Of a DNA stretch of 6,154 nucleotides, positions 1 through 5,422 are shown one piece after another. The position numbers and the translations under genes are program-made. The first letter of the stretch is position 1. The number at the start of each line of letters is the position of its first letter. The notes under the pieces were generated by a model. That model did no database searches. It was not told where the DNA came from and saw nothing but the letters and a program-made list of their open reading frames with translations. Origin of the DNA: Flavisolibacter sp. (GTDB taxonomy: Bacteria; Bacteroidota; Bacteroidia; Chitinophagales; Chitinophagaceae); NCBI GenBank assembly GCA_025936195.1, contig JAICTW010000180.1:1-6154 (forward strand), given 5' to 3'.

Positions 1-175
1 GTATGTCGGCATTACGTACCGCATCCAAAATAGACGGTGGTGTTTCAATGTCCGGCTGTCCAATATTGAGATGAAAAACCTTAATGCCTTTTTTCTTTGC
101 TGCTTCTGCATAGGGTACCAATTTCCGTATTGGCGAAGCCGGCATTTGCTGACCACGTTGTGAAATTTCTAACAT
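1..175 (-). CDS. Class I/II PLP-dependent aminotransferase, N-terminal fragment (cut by window edge)
   Basis: This is the first 58 codons of a minus-strand gene whose remainder lies to the left of the window. The protein begins [18 protein letters not shown] and continues through a lysine-rich stretch to [12 protein letters not shown] at about residues 37-48. The G-Q-P-D-x-x-T-P element is the N-terminal substrate-binding signature of fold-type I aspartate/aromatic-type aminotransferases, which move an amino group between an amino acid and a 2-oxo acid in the cytoplasm. The ATG at 173-175 is chosen because the family N-terminus (E-I-S-x-R, then M-P-A-S-P-I-R-K) starts right there. The PLP lysine and the rest of the active site are outside the window, so substrate specificity cannot be judged. 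It is divergent from the nucleotidase gene across a 460-base spacer, so it is not in the same operon. Confidence 0.88.
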   Translation of the reverse strand, partial: MLEISQRGQQMPASPIRKLVPYAEAAKKKGIKVFHLNIGQPDIETPPSILDAVRNADI

Positions 176-635
176 GGCGCAAAAATAAGTTGAACATTTC
201 GATTTCAGATTTCATTAACCGGAGAAGGTGATGTTTCCGAATGGAAATGCGAGGTGAGGAGTGGAGCAATTTGACCAAGTGTCTACTGTGGTTTAAAAAC
301 TCTTTGAATAAAAGACTTTCAATCCTTATGAAGACACTTACACAATGCACAATAGAATTGTTGCAGTACAATTGAGTGATGGCGCCTGACGCGCCACAGG
401 CTACAAGCAAAGATGAAAGGTAGCAATGCAGATGACTGCATAATCATTCACCTCATTTTAAAATCTCCTGTTCTTCACAACTCTGCGTGAAACCATTCTT
501 AAAAATAAATTTAGCTGACGCTGCAAGTGATTGTGCTTAACTTCTCTTCTTGATTGTACTTCATCACAGATTTAAAATTCAATTCACTAAAACACTCCTT
601 ATCAACTTTGCAACATTCAATTGTAAATTGCAGAT
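176..635. other. Divergent intergenic region, no convincing gene
   Basis: This spacer of 460 bases lies between two divergently transcribed genes and should hold both promoters. I see no coding region: the only long open frame here runs antiparallel into the aminotransferase start and has no recognisable composition or motif. Visible small structures are a perfect tandem duplication of GATTTCA (201-214), a 5-bp inverted repeat TTTCC/GGAAA with a 4-base loop (234-247), a GC-rich hairpin at 380-396 (listed separately) and an AT-rich inverted repeat CAATT/AATTG (618-630) just before the nucleotidase start. For the Bacteroidota consensus (TTTG, about 20 bases, TANNTTTG), only single-box near matches occur: CAACTTTG at 603-610 on plus, and TATTTTTG on minus at 187-180. 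Neither has a good partner box, so no promoter is called. Confidence 0.6.
380..396. repeat. GC-rich inverted repeat (6-bp arms, 5-base loop)
   Basis: TGGCGC, then ctgac, then GCGCCA form a perfect 6-bp stem with a 5-base loop in an otherwise AT-rich spacer. No T-tract follows on either strand, so it does not look like an intrinsic terminator. It sits about 200 bases from the aminotransferase start and about 240 bases from the nucleotidase start. It could be an operator-like site, a hairpin in a leader transcript, or chance. Confidence 0.35.
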
Positions 636-1172
636 ATGAAAAAAACAATTGCGGTTGACATGGATGGAGTGATGGCCGATGTGGAAACACAGTTTATCAA
701 CTGGATCGAAAAGGAAAAAGGAATAAAACTGCAGGTGGATGATTTGAACGGAAACAATGAAAAGATTGACGTTCCTGTCCGTTCCCTGATCCGGAAGTTT
801 GTGTACACTCCCGGTTTTTTCAGAACACTTCCCCTGATGCCCGGAGCCGTGGAAGCTATAAAAACTTTGATGGAAAAATTTGAAGTGTATATTGTTTCGG
901 CAGCCATGGAATTTCCTCAGTCTTTAAATGAAAAATACGAATGGCTGCAGGAACATTTTCCTTTCATTGGCTGGGAGAACATTGTTTTTTGCGGCCATAA
1001 AAGCATCATCAATACGGATTACATGATTGACGACTATTGCTGGAACCTTGACGCCTGCAAAGGAAAAACGCTGTTGTTCCATGCTTATCACAACGGCGAT
1101 GTGCAACACCATACCCGTGTAAACAACTGGAAGGAGGTGCTGAAATTTTTGAAACCAGAAGCGGCGATTTAA
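636..1172 (+). CDS. 5'(3')-deoxyribonucleotidase, HAD superfamily (NT5C-like)
   Basis: The 178-residue product is predicted to remove the phosphate from deoxyribonucleoside monophosphates in the cytoplasm, which helps balance dNTP pools. HAD motif I is DMDGVMAD at residues 8-15, with D8 as the likely nucleophile and D10 as the general acid/base. Motif II is S88 in YIVSAAMEF. The lysine motif is most likely K122 in GHKSIIN, aligned by eye with the RDKT element of human cytosolic and mitochondrial deoxynucleotidases. Motif IV is IDD at 131-133, which binds magnesium. The segment EKYEWLQEHF (99-108) also resembles the human enzymes, and the length fits the compact bacterial members. The start is an ATG placed seven residues before motif I, as is usual; no Shine-Dalgarno is visible. 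It lies 66 bases upstream of the permease on the same strand, so co-transcription is possible but not shown. The exact nucleotide preference is not readable from the sequence. Confidence 0.87.
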   Translation: MKKTIAVDMDGVMADVETQFINWIEKEKGIKLQVDDLNGNNEKIDVPVRSLIRKFVYTPGFFRTLPLMPGAVEAIKTLMEKFEVYIVSAAMEFPQSLNEKYEWLQEHFPFIGWENIVFCGHKSIINTDYMIDDYCWNLDACKGKTLLFHAYHNGDVQHHTRVNNWKEVLKFLKPEAAI

Positions 1173-1238
1173 GATGGCTGTTACAAAAATCAGCAATCAT
1201 TCACCTGAACAATTAAGCCACTATACAAACCAAAACGC

Positions 1239-2552
1239 ATGACCATCCTTATTGTTGTTTTTTGCATTGTTTTACTGGTGCTGCTGATCGCATGGGGAAA
1301 GCTCAATGCCTTCATTGCTTTTATTTTAGTTTCCATTATTGCCGGATTATTATTGGGCATACCTGTAAACCGTATTACAAAATCCATTGAAAAAGGTATC
1401 GGTGATATGCTGGGCTCTTTAACCATTATTATCACCATGGGGGCCATGCTGGGAAAATTAGTGGCCGACAGCGGAGCCGCACAACAGATAAGCAATGCAT
1501 TGATAAAGCTCTTTGGAAAAAAATATCTTCAATGGGCACTGATGCTTACCGGTTTTGTTATCGGCATTCCTTTGTTTTATACTATTGGTTTTGTTCTGAT
1601 GGTGCCTCTTATTTTTTCTGTAGTGTACAAGTATAAATTACCGGCTGTGTATATTGGATTGCCCATGCTGGCAGCACTTTCTGTTACGCATGGATTTCTG
1701 CCTCCGCATCCTTCACCCACAGCATTGGTGGCGCAATTAAATGCCAGCATCGGAATGACTATGCTTTATGGGATCATCATTATTATTCCCACCATTATTT
1801 TAGCAGGACCTGTATTTGCACAAACACTGAAAAAAATTCCATCTACTCCCTTGCAAACATTTGCTGCTCCGGATATAGCTGAAGATAAATTGCCCGGTAC
1901 AGTCAATAGTTTTCTATCAGCACTGTTGCCAGTTATTTTAATAGCCGCCGGAACACTATTGCAATTAAACACTGTAAATGGATCAGGATTGTCCGCTTCT
2001 CTAAGTTTTCTTGCCGATCCTTCCATCATCATGCTTCTAACTATTATCATTGCCACTTACACACTGGGCATCAGAATGGGTAAAAGCATAAAGCAAATAA
2101 TGGAAATTTATTCCGTTGCTGTGAAAGACATTGCCATGATCCTTTTGATTATTGCAGGTGCAGGCGCATTGAAAGAAGTGTTGACAGAAAGTGGCGTGAG
2201 TAATGAGATTGCCATTGCTTTGCAAGGCCTTAAAATGAATCCTTTGATCCTTGGCTGGCTGATTGCTGCCATCATTCGTGTTTGCATTGGCTCGGCCACA
2301 GTTGCGGGACTTACTGCCGGAAGCCTGATGGCGCCAATGCTTTTGCAGCCGGGCATCAATCCCAACTTAATGGTACTTTCAATTGGTGCCGGAAGCTTAA
2401 TGTTTTCGCATGTGAACGATGCAGGCTTCTGGATGTTCAAGGAATATTTTAATATCAGCATAAAAGATACCATCCGCTCCTGGTCGTTAATGGAAACCAT
2501 TGTGGCCGTGTGCGGATTGATTGGGGTATTGCTACTAAACCTGATTGTATAA
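1239..2552 (+). CDS. GntP-family permease (gluconate/D-serine transporter type)
   Basis: This 437-residue inner-membrane protein is hydrophobic almost throughout, consistent with a 12-14 helix carrier and with the family's usual length of about 440. Family hallmarks are visible: HGFLPPHPSPTA (151-162), a loop element expected in GntP/GntT/DsdX carriers; GSATVAG (351-357); and SHVNDAGFWMFKEYF (390-404), close to the conserved C-terminal signature. The N-terminus is a hydrophobic helix directly after the ATG, so the start is credible. Known members are proton symporters for gluconate, idonate or related sugar acids, and for D-serine (DsdX). No gluconate kinase or sugar-acid dehydratase lies nearby. 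Instead, RidA follows after 14 bases and then a D-serine dehydratase-like enzyme. The context therefore favours a D-amino acid, or a similar small hydroxy acid, as cargo. Family call strong; substrate inferred. Confidence 0.93.
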   Translation: MTILIVVFCIVLLVLLIAWGKLNAFIAFILVSIIAGLLLGIPVNRITKSIEKGIGDMLGSLTIIITMGAMLGKLVADSGAAQQISNALIKLFGKKYLQWALMLTGFVIGIPLFYTIGFVLMVPLIFSVVYKYKLPAVYIGLPMLAALSVTHGFLPPHPSPTALVAQLNASIGMTMLYGIIIIIPTIILAGPVFAQTLKKIPSTPLQTFAAPDIAEDKLPGTVNSFLSALLPVILIAAGTLLQLNTVNGSGLSASLSFLADPSIIMLLTIIIATYTLGIRMGKSIKQIMEIYSVAVKDIAMILLIIAGAGALKEVLTESGVSNEIAIALQGLKMNPLILGWLIAAIIRVCIGSATVAGLTAGSLMAPMLLQPGINPNLMVLSIGAGSLMFSHVNDAGFWMFKEYFNISIKDTIRSWSLMETIVAVCGLIGVLLLNLIV

Positions 2553-2566
2553 CTAAAAAATAAAAA

Positions 2567-3037
2567 ATGAATTCAGCAGAAGAAGCTTTTAAAAAATTAG
2601 GATTGGAATTGCCGCCTGCACCAACACCATTGGGCGTGTACAAGCCTTGTCTCATTGATGGAAAAAATCTTTATGTTTCAGGACATGGAACAGTGAAAAA
2701 TGATAAATCGCTGATCATTGGTCGCGTTGGCAAGGATATGAATGCCGATGAAGGAAAGTTAGCAGCACGACAGGTTGGATTAGCCATTCTAGCCACCATC
2801 AAAAGAAATATCGGCAGCTTAGATAAGGTAAAAAGAGTGATCAAAGTTTTTGGAATGGTGAATTGCACTCCAGAATTTGAAAAGCATCCTTATGTGATCA
2901 ATGGCTGCAGTGAACTTTTTGCACAGGTTTGGGGAGAAGAGAATGGTGTTGGTGTAAGAAGCGCCGTGGGTTTTGGTTCGCTGCCCGATAATATTCCTGT
3001 TGAAATTGAAGCTTTATTTGAACTGCATGAATCCTGA
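2567..3037 (+). CDS. RidA/YjgF/YER057c/UK114-family protein (enamine/imine deaminase-like)
   Basis: The 156-residue product belongs to the RidA superfamily of small trimeric cytosolic proteins. The best-known members hydrolyse reactive 2-aminoacrylate or 2-iminobutyrate, released by PLP-dependent dehydratases, to 2-oxo acids and ammonia. The domain spans about residues 20-153: LYVSGHG (35-41) corresponds to the strand usually seen as hx-SGQ, and the C-terminal block from R131 to VEIEAL (145-150) matches the conserved arginine and glutamate region of RidA (Arg105 and Glu120 in E. coli, aligned by eye). It is longer than the ~128-residue classical RidA, with a longer N-terminus and an insertion near 102-115, so it is a divergent subfamily whose activity is less certain. 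The start ATG follows an A-rich leader (TAAAAAATG), typical of Bacteroidota. It lies 14 bases after the permease, and its 3' end overlaps or abuts the PLP enzyme gene, so co-translation is likely. Confidence 0.88.
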   Translation: MNSAEEAFKKLGLELPPAPTPLGVYKPCLIDGKNLYVSGHGTVKNDKSLIIGRVGKDMNADEGKLAARQVGLAILATIKRNIGSLDKVKRVIKVFGMVNCTPEFEKHPYVINGCSELFAQVWGEENGVGVRSAVGFGSLPDNIPVEIEALFELHES

Positions 3038-3041
3038 AGAA

Positions 3042-4154
3042 ATGAAAGACGATAACTGGTATTGTATTGAAAACATTGACAGCATTGATTCGCCGGCCTT
3101 TGTGGTTTATCCGCAACGGGTGCAAGACAATATTCAAACTGCTACTCAACTTGCCGGCGACACGAACAGATTACGTCCTCATGTAAAAACGCATAAATCG
3201 AAAGAGGTTGTTTTGATGATGATGGAACAAGGCATTTTCAAATTCAAATGCGCTACGATTGCCGAAGCAGAAATGCTGGCTCTTTGCAAAGCAAAAGATG
3301 TTTTGTTGGCTTATCAACCCGTAGGGCCAAAACAAAAAAGATTCTTGCAGTTAATTAGCGATTATCCTGAAACGACCCTTTCTTGTTTAATAGACAATCC
3401 GCTCATTGCAGAAGAACTTTCACAAGCAGCAGTTGAACATCATTTAACGGTTCCTGTTTATGTGGATCTGAATGCAGGCATGAACCGGACAGGAATAGCA
3501 ATTGAAAAAGCTTTATCGCTTTATACAAATCTGATGAAGCTTCCCGGAATTCGCACAATCGGACTGCACGTTTATGATGGTCATATTCATCATGCATCGG
3601 AAGAGGAACGTAAGAAGGCCTGCGATGAAAGTTTTACTCCGGTTGAAAAGCTAAGACAAAAAATCATTGATAAAGGTTTTGCAAAGCCGGTTATCATTGC
3701 CGGCGGATCGCTTTCTTTTCTTACACATTGCAAAAGGAAAGATGTGGAATGCAGCCCGGGCACTTTTGTTTACTGGGACTGGAGTTATCAGGATCTTTTT
3801 TCTGAACAACCATTTCAATTGGCAGCATTGGTGATCACCCGTGTGGTTTCTCTTCCTGATGATCAAAAAGTTTGTCTTGATCTGGGGCATAAATCAATCG
3901 CTTCTGAAAACGATATTCATCACCGTGTCTTTTTTTTGAATGCACCTGAATTAAAAATGATCAGTCATAGCGAAGAACATTTAGTTGCCGAAGCAAAAGC
4001 CGGGCATCATTATAAACCAGGAGATGTTTTGTATGGGGCTCCTTTTCATGTTTGTCCCACAGCGGCTTTATATGAAAGAGCCATCACCATAGAAAACAAC
4101 AAAGCCACCGGAGAATGGAAAACAATAGCAAGAGACCGCAGCATTCGTTGTTGA
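3042..4154 (+). CDS. D-serine dehydratase / D-threonine aldolase-like PLP enzyme (alanine racemase fold)
   Basis: The product (370 residues from the chosen start) is a fold-type III PLP enzyme with an N-terminal alanine-racemase barrel and a C-terminal D-serine dehydratase-like beta domain. RPHVKTHKS at 45-53 holds the PLP lysine, K49. DLNAGMNRTG (142-151), HVYDGHIHH (176-184) and AGGSLSF (220-226) are barrel and phosphate-binding elements. In the C-terminal domain, FHVCPTAAL (335-343) supplies H336 and C338, matching the His-x-Cys zinc pair of eukaryotic D-serine dehydratase; D-threonine aldolases studied so far have His-x-Asp. Likely reaction: metal-assisted elimination of water from D-serine or D-threonine, or retro-aldol cleavage; dehydration is favoured by H-x-C and by the RidA gene just upstream. 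The start at 3042 is four bases after the RidA stop and gives MKDDNWYCIEN, close to the family N-terminus. An ATG at 3027 (overlapping RidA by 11 bases) would add five residues; an in-frame ATG at 2973 is too deep inside RidA to be credible. Confidence 0.86.
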   Translation: MKDDNWYCIENIDSIDSPAFVVYPQRVQDNIQTATQLAGDTNRLRPHVKTHKSKEVVLMMMEQGIFKFKCATIAEAEMLALCKAKDVLLAYQPVGPKQKRFLQLISDYPETTLSCLIDNPLIAEELSQAAVEHHLTVPVYVDLNAGMNRTGIAIEKALSLYTNLMKLPGIRTIGLHVYDGHIHHASEEERKKACDESFTPVEKLRQKIIDKGFAKPVIIAGGSLSFLTHCKRKDVECSPGTFVYWDWSYQDLFSEQPFQLAALVITRVVSLPDDQKVCLDLGHKSIASENDIHHRVFFLNAPELKMISHSEEHLVAEAKAGHHYKPGDVLYGAPFHVCPTAALYERAITIENNKATGEWKTIARDRSIRC

Positions 4155-4274
4155 GACTTTATACTGTGCAGCTTTGTTCACAAGTTCACAAGTTTGCGAG
4201 TTCACGAGTTGGCTTTCAAATAACTTTCGAACCCACAATAGGCAATGCCTCGTTAAGTAGTACAAAACAAAACT
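4155..4274. other. Intergenic spacer with tandem repeat and possible weak promoter
   Basis: These 120 bases interrupt the otherwise tight plus-strand cluster. They hold the 8-bp tandem repeat at 4176-4207 and a small inverted repeat AGGC/GCCT (4240-4250). A weak promoter candidate is TAACTTTC (4221-4228, one mismatch to TANNTTTG), with TTTG at 4193-4196, 24 bases upstream; that spacing is slightly long for Bacteroidota. If real, it would start transcription near 4236 and give the dipeptidase its own promoter. No strong intrinsic terminator for the upstream operon is visible. Confidence 0.35.
4176..4207. repeat. Degenerate 8-bp tandem repeat, four units
   Basis: Four consecutive 8-mers occur in register: GTTCACAA, GTTCACAA, GTTTGCGA and GTTCACGA, followed by a partial GTT. 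Units 1 and 2 are identical, unit 4 differs by one base and unit 3 by three. The array is wholly intergenic, between the PLP enzyme stop and the dipeptidase start. It has direct but not inverted symmetry, so it is not a hairpin. I have a recollection of similar GTTCACRA strings between genes of other Bacteroidota, but cannot verify it here. Confidence 0.75.
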
Positions 4275-5348
4275 ATGTTCATTATTGATGCCCATCTTGA
4301 CCTAAGCATGAATGCACTGGAATGGAACCGTGATTTACGAAAACCTGTTTCGGAAATCAATGCAAGAGAGAAACATCTAACTGATAAACCCGACAGAGGG
4401 AAAGCAGTGGTATCGCTTCCTGAATTGCGCAAGGGAAACATTGGTTTGGTAGTAGCCACGCAAATTGCACGGTATGTGTCGCCGGAGAATACTTTGCCCG
4501 GATGGCATTCTCCCGAACAGGCATGGGCGCAAACACAGGGACAACTGGCCTGGTATAAAGCCATGGAGGAAGCAGGTGAAATGGTCCAGATAAAAGATCT
4601 TGAATCATTGAATAAACATGTTGCACTTTGGCAGGATGAGAACATAAAGGAACAAAAGCCTGTTGGTTATATTTTAAGTTTGGAAGGCGCCGATTCATTG
4701 ATTACGCTTCAACATTTGGAACGTGCATGGGAATATGGTTTGCGTGCTGTTGGTCCTGCACACTACGGGCCTGGCCGTTATGCCAACGGCACCGATGCTA
4801 GCGGAAAAATGACAGCCGATGGAATTGCCCTGCTGAAAGAAATGGAACGATTGAACATCATTCTTGATGCAACACATTTATGCGATGATGCTTTCTGGCA
4901 GGTGCTGGATCATTTTCACGGACATGTATGGGCAAGCCATAATAATGTAAGATCATTGGTGCCGCACAACCGCCAGTTCAGCGATGAAATGATTAAAGCT
5001 CTTATTGAAAGAGGTGCTGTTATTGGCGGCGCATTAGATGCATGGATGATGGTTCCAAACTGGATCAGGGGAAAATCCACTCCTGAAAAAATGAACTGCC
5101 GTTTGGAAGTGATCATTGACCACCTCGATCATATTTGCCAAATTGCAGGCAACAGTTTGCATGTGGGCATTGGTTCTGATTTAGATGGCGCATTTGGGAA
5201 AGAACAATGTCCGTATGATTTGAACACCATTGCAGACTTGCAAAAGCTTTCCCAACTGTTGATGCAAAGAGGATATTTGAAAGAGGATGTAACCAATATT
5301 ATGCACGGTAACTGGTTGCGTTTTCTAAGGAGTGCGTGGAAGAAATAA
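4275..5348 (+). CDS. Membrane (renal) dipeptidase family metallopeptidase, M19
   Basis: This 357-residue protein has the amidohydrolase-type barrel of peptidase family M19, which hydrolyses dipeptides with a binuclear zinc centre and tolerates D-residues at the C-terminal position. The expected ligands and catalytic residues are all visible: H7 and D9 in DAHLDL, bridging E137 in SLEGAD, H201 in DATHL, H222 and R233 in ASHNNVRSLVPHNRQFSD, and D302 in GIGSDLDG, matching His20, Asp22, Glu125, His198, His219, Arg230 and Asp288 of the human enzyme (aligned by eye). It should therefore be active. There is no signal peptide or lipobox: the first metal ligand lies at residue 7, so the protein is probably cytoplasmic, unlike the anchored mammalian enzyme. 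The ATG fits because MFIIDAHLDL is the usual beginning of the fold. It lies 120 bases after the PLP enzyme on the same strand. Substrate is unknown; the neighbours suggest dipeptides containing D-amino acids. Confidence 0.92.
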   Translation: MFIIDAHLDLSMNALEWNRDLRKPVSEINAREKHLTDKPDRGKAVVSLPELRKGNIGLVVATQIARYVSPENTLPGWHSPEQAWAQTQGQLAWYKAMEEAGEMVQIKDLESLNKHVALWQDENIKEQKPVGYILSLEGADSLITLQHLERAWEYGLRAVGPAHYGPGRYANGTDASGKMTADGIALLKEMERLNIILDATHLCDDAFWQVLDHFHGHVWASHNNVRSLVPHNRQFSDEMIKALIERGAVIGGALDAWMMVPNWIRGKSTPEKMNCRLEVIIDHLDHICQIAGNSLHVGIGSDLDGAFGKEQCPYDLNTIADLQKLSQLLMQRGYLKEDVTNIMHGNWLRFLRSAWKK

Positions 5349-5369
5349 TTGAGATTAAAAGTAGATTGC

Positions 5370-5392
5370 GGTTTTGCCAGGCTTTAAAAACC
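5370..5392. terminator. Possible imperfect hairpin between convergent genes
   Basis: Within the 74-base gap between the two convergent genes, GGTTTT (5370-5375) can pair with AAAACC (5387-5392). An inner GC/GC pairing closes a CAG loop, leaving an unpaired TTTA on the 3' side. The position suits a shared terminator for the dipeptidase and the chitinase-like gene, but the stem is bulged and no clean T-run follows on either strand. Weak call. Confidence 0.28.
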
Positions 5393-5422
5393 TTCAAACT
5401 GATCATTCCTGCCACTTGCTAT

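Noticed and set aside
180..187. TATTTTTG on the minus strand, matching the Bacteroidota -7 box TANNTTTG
   Set aside because: It lies only four bases before the ATG, so it would imply a nearly leaderless transcript, and no TTTG box is found at the right distance upstream.
81..410. Minus-strand open frame of 109 codons across the left intergenic region
   Set aside because: It overlaps the well-supported aminotransferase start in a different frame, and its translation shows no family motif or sensible composition.
603..610. CAACTTTG upstream of the nucleotidase, one mismatch to the -7 box
   Set aside because: There is no TTTG partner 17-23 bases upstream, so it is a single weak box that could easily be chance.
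176..635. Possible CRISPR array, tRNA or riboswitch in the largest gap
   Set aside because: There are no spaced identical repeats of 20 bases or more, no cloverleaf arms and no recognisable aptamer core.
2108..2500. Minus-strand open frame of 130 codons opposite the permease
   Set aside because: It is a shadow of the GntP coding region, including the conserved HVNDAGFW segment.
4253..4645. Minus-strand open frame of 130 codons opposite the dipeptidase
   Set aside because: It is antisense to the metal-binding N-terminus of the M19 dipeptidase and has no recognisable domain.
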